This document shows, piece by piece, positions 1 to 6,033 of a DNA stretch of 6,112 nucleotides. The DNA is taken from the NCBI GenBank assembly GCA_913061425.1, contig CAJXUO010000097.1, positions 1 through 6,112 on the forward strand, written 5' to 3'. The position numbers and the translations under genes are program-made. The DNA is from an uncultured Lutibacter sp. (GTDB lineage Bacteria > Bacteroidota > Bacteroidia > Flavobacteriales > Flavobacteriaceae). The notes beneath the pieces are model-generated. The model was not told the DNA's origin, ran no database searches, and saw only the letters and a list, made by a program, of their open reading frames with translations. How positions within the stretch are numbered: the stretch's first letter is position 1; the number at the start of each line of letters is the position of its first letter.

Positions 1-1742
1 TATATGATTATCCTGAAAGAGGATATATCTATGATAGAAATGGGAAGTTATTAGTAGCCAATCAACAATCATATGATTTGATGATAATACCTAGAGAAGG
101 TAAGCCATTAGACACTCTTGAATTCTGCGAATTATTAAGTATAGACAAAGAAACATTTATCAAAAAATATAACAGGGCTGTAAAATATTCTCGAAGATTA
201 CCTTCGACATTTATAAGTCAAGTTTCAAAAGATGATTACGCCTATCTTCAAGAAAAACTCTATAAATACAAAGGATTTTATATTCAGAAACGTTCTATAA
301 GAGAATATCCTTTAAAAACTGCCGCAAATATCGTCGGCTACATAAGTGAAGTTAATCAAAATCAAATAAATAATAATAGTTATTATCAACAAGGAGAATT
401 AATTGGTTTTCAAGGAATAGAAAAAACATATGAATCTTTTTTACGCGGAATAAAAGGTGTCAAAAGAATTCAAAAAGATAAATTTAATAAAGAAATAGGT
501 TCGTATAAAAATGGAGTTTATGATACATTAGCAACTTCTGGAAAAGATTTAAACCTAACTTTAGATGTGATTTTGCAGCAATATGGCGAACAATTAATGA
601 ACGGTAAAAGAGGAGGTATTGTAGCTATTGAACCATTAACTGGAGAAATATTATCCTTGGTTACTGCACCTTCTTACGATCCAAATTTAATGGTTGGAAG
701 AATTCGCTCAAGCAATTCTGTTCGTTTATTTGGAGATACAATCAACAAGCCAATGTTTGATAGAGGCTTACAAGCAATGTATCCACCAGGATCACCATTT
801 AAAATTTTAACGGGACTCATTGGTCTTCAAGAAAATGTGATTGATGAAAATACAATTTTCACATGTCTTCATGGGTATAAATATGGACGAAAAGGTTTTA
901 TGGGATGCCATCCACATACTAGTAAAGTAAAATTAAATTTTGGTATTTACACCTCTTGTAATTCTTATTTCGCAAATACTTATAGACGTATTATTGAAAA
1001 ATATGACACGCCAAGATTAGGAATGAATAACTGGAATAAACATGTTAAAAGTTTTGGTTTAGGTGAATTCTTAGGTTACGATTTACCTATTGGAAGAAAA
1101 GGTTTGATTCCAGATGCAGACTATTATGACAAATGGTATCCTGCAAAAAATTGGACGGCAACCTACACTTTGTCAAATGCTATTGGTCAAGGTGAAGTTC
1201 TTACAAGTCCAATCCAACTTGCTAATATGACTGCTGCTATAGCAAATAGAGGATTTTACTATACACCACATATTGTAAAAAATATAAAAGGAGAAAAAAT
1301 TGATAAAAGTTTTACAACCAAACACGTCACAACAATTGATAAAAAGCATTTTGAACCTCTAATTCAAGGATTATTTGATGTTTTTGAACATAAAGATGGA
1401 ACAGCACACGCATCACGAGTTGAAGGAATTGAAATATGCGGAAAAACAGGAACTGCTGAAAACGCTACTAAAATAGGCGGAAAAAGAGTTCAACTTACCG
1501 ATCATTCCATTTTTATTGCATTTGCACCAAAAGACAACCCTAAAATTGCGATTGCAGTTTTTGTTGAAAATGGATATTGGGGATCTCGTTGGGCTGGACC
1601 TATTGCAACATTAATGATTGAAAAATATTTAAACGGAGAAACAAAAAGAAAATATTTAGAAGATCGCATGATGAATGGCAGTCTTCAAGATGAATATGAT
1701 AGACAATTAGAAACAACTTATAATGCAGAGGGAGAAAAATAA
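1..1742 (+). CDS. mrdA: Penicillin-binding protein 2 (peptidoglycan D,D-transpeptidase), 5'-truncated by the window edge
   Basis: This class B penicillin-binding protein cross-links peptidoglycan during cell elongation, working in the periplasm anchored to the inner membrane and paired with RodA. The reading frame is open from the first complete codon (nt 3), so 579 residues are visible; the start codon, cytoplasmic tail and membrane anchor (probably some 40-50 residues) lie upstream. A TTG at 78 is in frame but is not the start, because the conserved class B motif RGYIYDRNG is encoded before it (nt 18-44). Next come the pedestal domain with the family motif GFQGIEKTYESFLRG, then the transpeptidase domain: SPFK with nucleophile Ser at nt 792-794 and Lys at 801-803, SCN at 954-962, and KTG at 1443-1451. 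A Cys/His cluster (CxH-x11-CHxH, nt 864-917) sits between the first two motifs. The 3' end overlaps rodA by 20 nt, which indicates a shared transcript. All catalytic motifs are intact, so the protein should be functional. The identification is very secure. Confidence 0.97.
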   Translation, partial: YDYPERGYIYDRNGKLLVANQQSYDLMIIPREGKPLDTLEFCELLSIDKETFIKKYNRAVKYSRRLPSTFISQVSKDDYAYLQEKLYKYKGFYIQKRSIREYPLKTAANIVGYISEVNQNQINNNSYYQQGELIGFQGIEKTYESFLRGIKGVKRIQKDKFNKEIGSYKNGVYDTLATSGKDLNLTLDVILQQYGEQLMNGKRGGIVAIEPLTGEILSLVTAPSYDPNLMVGRIRSSNSVRLFGDTINKPMFDRGLQAMYPPGSPFKILTGLIGLQENVIDENTIFTCLHGYKYGRKGFMGCHPHTSKVKLNFGIYTSCNSYFANTYRRIIEKYDTPRLGMNNWNKHVKSFGLGEFLGYDLPIGRKGLIPDADYYDKWYPAKNWTATYTLSNAIGQGEVLTSPIQLANMTAAIANRGFYYTPHIVKNIKGEKIDKSFTTKHVTTIDKKHFEPLIQGLFDVFEHKDGTAHASRVEGIEICGKTGTAENATKIGGKRVQLTDHSIFIAFAPKDNPKIAIAVFVENGYWGSRWAGPIATLMIEKYLNGETKRKYLEDRMMNGSLQDEYDRQLETTYNAEGEK

Positions 1743-3012
1743 CATATTTTCTGGTATTGATTTATGGCTCGTACTATTTTTCATTCTATTAGTTTTTTTA
1801 GGATGGTTAAATATTTATGCCGCATCAACTTCAGAAGAGCATTATGAAATTTTAGATTTTAATGCACGTTATGGAAAGCAACTTATTTGGATCGCCCTTA
1901 CAATACCTTTAATTATTGTTGTTCTATTTATTGAAACACGCTTTTATGAGCAATTTGCAACTATATTTTTTATTATTGGAATATTAACATTACTCGGTTT
2001 GTTTTTCTTCGGAAAAAATATAAATGGTGCAAAATCTTGGTATGCTATTGGAGGTTTTACAATACAACCTACAGAGTTTGCTAAAGCATTTACAGCGTTG
2101 GCTGTTGCAAAACTACTAAGTGATAAGTCGTTTACTTTTAAACCCTTTAAAAATCATATTAAAGCGTTTTTTATCATATTATTACCTGCATTTCTAATTA
2201 CTTTACAACCCGATCCTGGATCAGCACTCGTTTATTTTTCGTTCTTGTTTGTTTTCTACAGAGAAGGCTTACCATTATATTACTTTATTATTGGAGGTCT
2301 TTCAATTCTAATATTTCTACTTACTCTTAAATTAGGAATTATTGGGATTATTCCTATGATGATTTATATAACTTTAGGGGTTTTTGGAGTTATTTTCGGA
2401 TACTTAAGTATATATAAGTCTAACATATTAAAAAAAGCGTGGCTACAATTATTAACCTGCTTAGTAATTATAAGTGGTTACATATTTAGTGTAAACTATA
2501 TTTTCAACTCTATTTTTCAACAAAGACATAGAGATCGTTTTAATATTATCCTTGGAAAAACAACAGATACTCAAGGAATTGGATATAACACAAACCAAGC
2601 TATTCAAACTATAGCTTCTGGAGGCATTACAGGTAAAGGTTATCTTGAAGGAGATAGAACACAAGGCAAGTTTGTGCCCGAACAAGACACAGATTACATT
2701 TTCAGCACAGTAGGTGAAGAATGGGGATTTATTGGAAGTATCGTTGTGATTTTGTTATTTATAGCACTTATGCTAAGAATAATTCATATTGCAGAACGTC
2801 AGAAATCAACTTTCAGTAGAGTTTATGGATATGGTATTGCTACTATATTTTTCTTCCATTTTATGGTAAATATTGGAATGGTAATAGGCCTTTTACCAAC
2901 AATTGGAATTCCATTACCCTTTTTTAGTTATGGAGGATCTTCACTTTGGGGATTCACACTTCTACTATTCATATTTATTAGATTAGATGCTAATAGATCA
3001 TATGAATGGTAA
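1723..3012 (+). CDS. rodA: Rod shape-determining protein RodA (SEDS peptidoglycan glycosyltransferase)
   Basis: RodA polymerises lipid II into glycan strands for side-wall growth and forms a complex with PBP2, the gene immediately upstream. The 429-residue protein is almost entirely hydrophobic segments, with helices near residues 13-34, 53-72, 78-97, 148-160, 184-230, 240-261, 336-356 and 369-420. SEDS landmarks are present: GAKSW with Trp106, QPTEFAK (115-121), QPDPGSA (162-168), the extracellular loop FVPEQDTDYIF (317-327) holding the presumed catalytic Asp324, GEEWG, and the C-terminal signature GIPLPFFSYGGSS (395-407). It is longer than E. coli RodA (370 residues, from memory); part of the excess appears to be an extra hydrophobic stretch at about 190-235. 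The ATG at 1723 lies 20 nt inside the mrdA end, with no clear Shine-Dalgarno sequence; it gives a normal N-terminus directly before the first helix, and the overlap suggests translational coupling. The residue before the conserved Thr-Asp is Asp322, where many SEDS proteins have His. FtsW is the paralogue to exclude; pairing with mrdA favours RodA. Confidence 0.96.
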   Translation: MQREKNNIFSGIDLWLVLFFILLVFLGWLNIYAASTSEEHYEILDFNARYGKQLIWIALTIPLIIVVLFIETRFYEQFATIFFIIGILTLLGLFFFGKNINGAKSWYAIGGFTIQPTEFAKAFTALAVAKLLSDKSFTFKPFKNHIKAFFIILLPAFLITLQPDPGSALVYFSFLFVFYREGLPLYYFIIGGLSILIFLLTLKLGIIGIIPMMIYITLGVFGVIFGYLSIYKSNILKKAWLQLLTCLVIISGYIFSVNYIFNSIFQQRHRDRFNIILGKTTDTQGIGYNTNQAIQTIASGGITGKGYLEGDRTQGKFVPEQDTDYIFSTVGEEWGFIGSIVVILLFIALMLRIIHIAERQKSTFSRVYGYGIATIFFFHFMVNIGMVIGLLPTIGIPLPFFSYGGSSLWGFTLLLFIFIRLDANRSYEW

Positions 3013-3035
3013 AATGTTAAAAAAAATAAGACAAC

Positions 3036-3063
3036 AAAAAACCATACTAAAAATTTAGTACGG
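3036..3063 (-). terminator. Rho-independent terminator of rpsT, possibly shared with convergent rodA
   Basis: An inverted repeat has arms at 3042-3050 and 3055-3063, with a 4-nt loop that could close by one further A-T pair. Read on the - strand it forms a continuous stem of nine pairs including one G-U wobble, followed by six U residues (complement of A at 3036-3041). It begins about 27 nt after the rpsT stop codon. Read on the + strand the wobble becomes an A-C mismatch (3044/3061) and the following tail is only CTTTAAATCTTTT. The signal is therefore stronger for rpsT than for rodA, although it could serve both convergent genes. Folding energy was not computed. Confidence 0.75.
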
Positions 3064-3089
3064 CTTTAAATCTTTTATAAAAAAATAAA

Positions 3090-3341
3090 TTATAAAGCGG
3101 CTACTTGCTTTGTTAATTTAGATTTTAAATTACTTGCTTTATTCTTATGAATAACATTGTTCTTTGCTAACTTATCTAGCATTGATGCAATTTTTGGTAA
3201 TAAAGCTTGTGCTTCTTTCTTATCAGTCGTAGCACGTAAATCTCTAAGAGCATTACGCGTAGTTTTGTGCTGATACTTATTTCTAAGTTGTTTAACTCTG
3301 TTGCTTCTAATTCTTTTTAGAGCTGACTTATGATTTGCCAT
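3090..3341 (-). CDS. rpsT: 30S ribosomal protein S20
   Basis: S20 is a primary 16S rRNA-binding protein of the small ribosomal subunit, needed for early 30S assembly. The 83-residue product has the normal family length (E. coli 87) and the typical basic N-terminus [15 protein letters not shown], followed by the [15 protein letters not shown] helix and a Lys/Ala-rich C-terminal helix; it is full of Lys and Arg, as expected for an rRNA-binding helical bundle. The start is ATG, unlike the UUG start known for E. coli rpsT. The upstream 24 nt are A/T-rich without a Shine-Dalgarno sequence, usual for Bacteroidota. The gene lies just downstream of tRNA-Glu on the same strand and I see no separate promoter between them, so it is probably transcribed together with the tRNA. 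A terminator hairpin follows the stop codon. Confidence 0.97.
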   Translation of the reverse strand: MANHKSALKRIRSNRVKQLRNKYQHKTTRNALRDLRATTDKKEAQALLPKIASMLDKLAKNNVIHKNKASNLKSKLTKQVAAL

Positions 3342-3365
3342 TGTAATTTATGTTTTTAAAACTTG

Positions 3366-3437
3366 TAGTCCGTAGGGGAATCGAACCCCTGTTACATGGA
3401 TGAAAACCATGCGTCCTAACCCCTAGACGAACGGACC
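3366..3437 (-). tRNA. tRNA-Glu, anticodon UUC
   Basis: A full cloverleaf can be drawn on the - strand. The acceptor arms are GGTCCGT (3431-3437) and ACGGACT (3367-3373), seven pairs with a G-U at the first position. The anticodon stem CATGG/CCATG encloses the loop TTTTCAT, giving anticodon TTC. The T arm is AGGGG-TTCGATT-CCCCT. The discriminator base is A (3366) and is followed by CA rather than CCA, so the 3' CCA end must be added after transcription. It reads GAA/GAG codons. A Bacteroidota-type promoter lies just upstream and rpsT begins 24 nt downstream. Counting the two bases after the discriminator would move the end to 3364. Confidence 0.97.
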
Positions 3438-3467
3438 GTTAACTAATTTTCCTCTCATTAGCGGATG

Positions 3468-3497
3468 CAAAAATACAACTATTTTTAACTTCACAAA
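3468..3497 (-). promoter_or_regulatory. Bacteroidota-type promoter for tRNA-Glu and rpsT
   Basis: Read on the - strand, TATTTTTG (complement of 3468-3475) matches the TAnnTTTG -7 element exactly, and TTTG (complement of 3494-3497) matches the -33 element; the spacer is 18 nt. This fits the known housekeeping sigma factor consensus of Bacteroidota. Transcription would begin near 3458-3463, about 20-25 nt before the mature tRNA 5' end. No strong GC-rich terminator is seen between the proS stop (3514) and this promoter, so some read-through from proS is also possible. Confidence 0.75.
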
Positions 3498-3513
3498 ACT
3501 TTTTTTTAAAAAA

Positions 3514-4986
3514 TTAATACGCTTTTGCAAAAAGCACTCTTCTTTCTGATTTTGAACCTGAAAAAATACAATTGCCATCTTCCTTTTCAGCATTATTAGG
3601 AATACACCTTATTGTTGCTTTTGTTAAGTTTTTAATTTGCTCCTCTGTTTCAGATGTTCCATCCCAATGTGCAGATATAAATCCACCTTTAGTTTCTAAA
3701 ACCTCTTTAAACTCATCAAAAGAATTAACTTCTGTAATATGAGTATCTCTATAATTTATAGCTTTATTAAACAAATTCTCTTGAATTTCATTTAAAATTT
3801 TCTCAACATAGAAAACAGTTTCGTCAATAGAGATTGTTTTTTTATCTAAAATATCTCTTCTTGCAATTTCTAAAGTTCCGTTTTCTAAATCACGAGGTCC
3901 CATAGCAATTCGCAACGGAACACCTTTCAGTTCATATTCAGCAAACTTCCATCCAGGTTTATAAGTCGTCCTTTTATCATATTTTACTGAAATCCCTTTT
4001 TTACGCAATTCAGCAGTAAGTTCATCAACTTTTTGTGAGATCGCATCTAATTGTTCATCCGTTTTGTGAATCGGTACAATTACAACTTGTATTGGCGCCA
4101 ATTTTGGAGGCAAAACCAACCCTTTATCATCTGAATGCGTCATAACCAACGCTCCCATTAAACGCGTAGAAACACCCCAAGATGTTGCCCAAACGTGTTC
4201 TCTCTTCCCTTCTTTTGTAGTGAATTTCACATCAAATGCTTTCGCGAAATTTTGTCCTAAAAAATGTGAAGTTCCTGCTTGCAAAGCTTTTCCATCTTGC
4301 ATTAATGCTTCAATAGTATACGTTTCTAAAGCACCTGCAAATCGTTCGCTCTCACTTTTAAAACCTTTTATAACTGGCATTGCCATAAAATTTTCAGCAA
4401 AGTCAGCATACACACCTTGCATTAATTTTGATTCCGTAACAGCCTCATCTTTTGTTGCATGTGCAGTATGACCTTCTTGCCATAAAAACTCTGCGGTTCT
4501 TAAAAACAATCTAGTACGCATTTCCCAACGCACAACATTTGCCCATTGATTTATCAAAATTGGTAAATCTCTATATGACTCAATCCACTTTCTATAAGTA
4601 TCCCAAATAATAGTTTCTGAAGTTGGACGAACAATTAATTCCTCCTCTAATTTTGCAGTTTCATCAACTACAACATTACCATTTTCATCGGTTTTAAGTC
4701 TGTAATGAGTCACTACAGCACATTCTTTTGCAAAACCATCTACATGACTTGCCTCTTTTGAAAAGTAAGATTTAGGAATAAAAATCGGAAAATATGCATT
4801 TTCATGACCTGTTTCTTTAAACATTCTATCTAACTCTGCTTGCATTTTTTCCCAAATAGCATAACCGTAAGGCTTAATAACCATACACCCTCGCACACCT
4901 GAATTCTCTGCTAAATCAGCCTTTACAACCAATTCATTATACCATTTTGAATAATCTTCTTCTCTAGTCGTTAACTTCTTACTCAT
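3514..4986 (-). CDS. proS: Prolyl-tRNA synthetase, archaeal/eukaryote-type (class II)
   Basis: This cytoplasmic enzyme charges tRNA-Pro with proline using ATP. The 490 residues follow the archaeal/eukaryote-type layout: N-terminal class II catalytic core with motif 1 (about 38-71), RPTSE proline-binding loop (120-124), motif 2 (about 151-172, RWE and the Arg at 163), [10 protein letters not shown] (238-247) and motif 3 [12 protein letters not shown] (269-280, Arg275). An anticodon-binding domain starts at [11 protein letters not shown] (299-309), and a C-terminal domain ends in FAKAY. The terminal Tyr is a hallmark of this type and reaches the active site in the Thermus enzyme. Only about 100 residues separate motifs 2 and 3, so the INS editing domain of the bacterial-type enzyme is absent. 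The C-terminal domain keeps two Cys (461, 473), so a four-Cys zinc site is unlikely. The ATG start gives the expected family N-terminus [20 protein letters not shown]. It lies divergent from the lipoprotein gene and upstream of tRNA-Glu. Confidence 0.97.
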   Translation of the reverse strand: MSKKLTTREEDYSKWYNELVVKADLAENSGVRGCMVIKPYGYAIWEKMQAELDRMFKETGHENAYFPIFIPKSYFSKEASHVDGFAKECAVVTHYRLKTDENGNVVVDETAKLEEELIVRPTSETIIWDTYRKWIESYRDLPILINQWANVVRWEMRTRLFLRTAEFLWQEGHTAHATKDEAVTESKLMQGVYADFAENFMAMPVIKGFKSESERFAGALETYTIEALMQDGKALQAGTSHFLGQNFAKAFDVKFTTKEGKREHVWATSWGVSTRLMGALVMTHSDDKGLVLPPKLAPIQVVIVPIHKTDEQLDAISQKVDELTAELRKKGISVKYDKRTTYKPGWKFAEYELKGVPLRIAMGPRDLENGTLEIARRDILDKKTISIDETVFYVEKILNEIQENLFNKAINYRDTHITEVNSFDEFKEVLETKGGFISAHWDGTSETEEQIKNLTKATIRCIPNNAEKEDGNCIFSGSKSERRVLFAKAY

Positions 4987-4998
4987 ACTTAAAAGTTT

Positions 4999-5015
4999 GG
5001 CACAAAAATTGTGTC
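4999..5015. repeat. Short inverted repeat in the proS 5' region
   Basis: Arms GGCACAA and TTGTGTC flank AAA: five perfect pairs next to the loop, then a G-T and a G-C pair as read on the + strand. It ends 13 nt upstream of the proS ATG. Its centre contains, on the - strand, AATTTTTG (complement of 5003-5010), which differs from the TAnnTTTG -7 element at one position; no TTG is found at the expected -33 distance. It may be the proS core promoter, an operator overlapping it, or chance in AT-rich DNA. Confidence 0.35.
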
Positions 5016-5041
5016 GTTAATAATAAAATATTAATTTCAAC

Positions 5042-5066
5042 AAAACTACTTATTTTTTGTAGTTTT
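5042..5066. repeat. Perfect 8-bp inverted repeat upstream of the lipoprotein gene
   Basis: AAAACTAC (5042-5049) and GTAGTTTT (5059-5066) are exact reverse complements around a T-rich 9-nt spacer. The repeat ends 21 nt before the lipoprotein ATG. The spacer and right arm include TATTTTTTG (5051-5059), one base longer than the TAnnTTTG -7 element, with no good -33 TTG. A regulator site, part of the + strand promoter or a leader hairpin are possible. A terminator is unlikely, because the flanking genes diverge from this region. Confidence 0.45.
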
Positions 5067-5087
5067 AACCTAAAAAATCAAAGGATT

Positions 5088-6017
5088 ATGAAAGATTTTT
5101 ACTTACCCAATTTTAGGAACTCAAACCTTTTACTTGCTTTGATAGCAATTCTAGGCTTATCTTCTTGTGGCACATACCAAAGCGCTTACAATGATGATGA
5201 CGGAATTTATAATTCTTCAAGCAATACAGAGGTTGTTTCAAATGATGAGGTTTCTAACAACGGAAGTGACTATTTCTCTATGTCTTATGAAGAATATCGT
5301 GAAATTTCTAACGAAGATTTAATCACCAATGTAGATGATTTTCAATACACTGATGATCAATATGTAGAAAATGATAGCATTTCAAACGCATCACCTTGGG
5401 GATATTCAGACAGTCCTTCAGTAAATGTATACTTAGATAATAATTATGACTTTTTTGGCTATCCAAACTACAATAGATATTCTGGTTTTGGCTACAACTA
5501 TAACTATCCTTATTACGGACTTTACAACTCTTGGAGATATCGAGGTGTAAATTATGCGTACTTTAATCCTTACGGATTCTTTTACGACGCCTACTACAAT
5601 CCTTATTATTACAATGCTTACGGTGGCTTTAACAACTTTTATTATGGTAGAAACTTCTACGGACGTAACCATTATTACAGAAGTTATGATAGTTATGGTT
5701 CAAGAGTAGCCTATAACACTAGAAGCAATATAAATAGAAGGCAAGCTTCTAGCCGAACAAATGTTAATACTTCTTTAAGAACAAGAAGAACAATTGAGGG
5801 GAATACTCAAAGAACCACTACACGTAGAGCACCAAGTAATACAACAAGATCTAGTACTAGAAGCGCAAATGACACAACTAGAAATGTTAGAAACACCCCT
5901 AGAACAAGAAGTTCTTCTAGCAATTCTTCAACTCGAAGCTCTTCAACTAGAAGTTCTAGTTCTACCAGAAGCACAAGTAGCCCAAAATCAACCACGACTA
6001 GAAGAAAGATGAGATAA
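5088..6017 (+). CDS. Predicted low-complexity lipoprotein: Tyr/Asn/Gly-rich centre, Arg/Ser/Thr-rich tail; function unknown
   Basis: I do not recognise a characterised family. The 309-residue product begins with a lipoprotein signal: charged n-region, hydrophobic stretch LLLALIAILG (14-23) and lipobox LSSC with Cys27 as the likely lipidated residue. Four compositional zones follow. Residues 28-100 are acidic, with a DDD run at 36-38 and many Ser and Asn. Residues 101-114 are a short linker. Residues 115-203 hold 29 Tyr in 89 positions, mixed with Asn, Gly and Phe. Residues 212-309 are a basic tail with 22 Arg, only two acidic residues, and repeated Ser/Thr-Arg units. Only three Lys occur in the whole protein. 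The acidic run is not directly after the Cys, so it is a poor match to the known Bacteroidota surface-export signal; placement in the periplasm or on the surface is open. The ATG is preceded by AAGGA only 2 nt away, too close for a good Shine-Dalgarno sequence. The next gene starts 16 nt downstream, suggesting co-transcription. Being real is likely from the signal peptide and smooth frame; any role (envelope scaffold, adhesion, binding of anionic polymers) is speculation. Confidence 0.85.
   Translation: MKDFYLPNFRNSNLLLALIAILGLSSCGTYQSAYNDDDGIYNSSSNTEVVSNDEVSNNGSDYFSMSYEEYREISNEDLITNVDDFQYTDDQYVENDSISNASPWGYSDSPSVNVYLDNNYDFFGYPNYNRYSGFGYNYNYPYYGLYNSWRYRGVNYAYFNPYGFFYDAYYNPYYYNAYGGFNNFYYGRNFYGRNHYYRSYDSYGSRVAYNTRSNINRRQASSRTNVNTSLRTRRTIEGNTQRTTTRRAPSNTTRSSTRSANDTTRNVRNTPRTRSSSSNSSTRSSSTRSSSSTRSTSSPKSTTTRRKMR
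5925..5954 (+). repeat. Two tandem 15-nt units encoding Ser-Ser-Thr-Arg-Ser
   Basis: Two adjacent 15-nt units, TCTTCAACTCGAAGC and TCTTCAACTAGAAGT, match at 13 of 15 positions and both encode SSTRS; a third related unit (SSSTRS) follows directly. They lie in the Arg/Ser/Thr tail of the lipoprotein gene. The two differences are a first-position Arg codon change (CGA/AGA) and a third-position Ser change, both silent, which fits duplication followed by silent drift or selection on the peptide. Confidence 0.7.
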
Positions 6018-6033
6018 CTTTAAAAATATATAA

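Noticed and set aside
2461..2685. Open frame of 74 codons on the - strand inside rodA
   Set aside because: It lies wholly inside the well-supported rodA frame, has no recognisable motif and is an expected product of AT-rich antisense sequence.
3014..3058. Tiny 14-codon ORF just after rodA on the + strand
   Set aside because: It is made mostly of A-rich sequence, runs into the terminator hairpin and has no support as a gene.
3443..3461. CTAAT...ATTAG inverted repeat in the tRNA-Glu leader
   Set aside because: Five A/T-rich pairs with a 9-nt loop are too weak to call a regulatory structure.
3498..3513. T8/A6 run after the proS stop as a possible terminator
   Set aside because: There is no GC-containing stem before it on the - strand; it is a plain A/T run.
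4220..4471. Open frame of 83 codons on the + strand inside proS
   Set aside because: It is antisense to the conserved catalytic core of proS and resembles no known protein.
5433..5672. Open - strand frame rich in Val and Ile inside the lipoprotein gene
   Set aside because: The Tyr/Asn codons (TAT, AAT, TAC) of the real gene read in reverse as Val/Ile-type codons; it is a composition artefact.
5794..6012. Two further open frames (+ and - strand) over the 3' end of the lipoprotein gene, rich in Leu and Glu
   Set aside because: Repeated Ser/Thr-Arg codons keep other frames free of stops. Only the main frame has a signal peptide and continuous coding sense.
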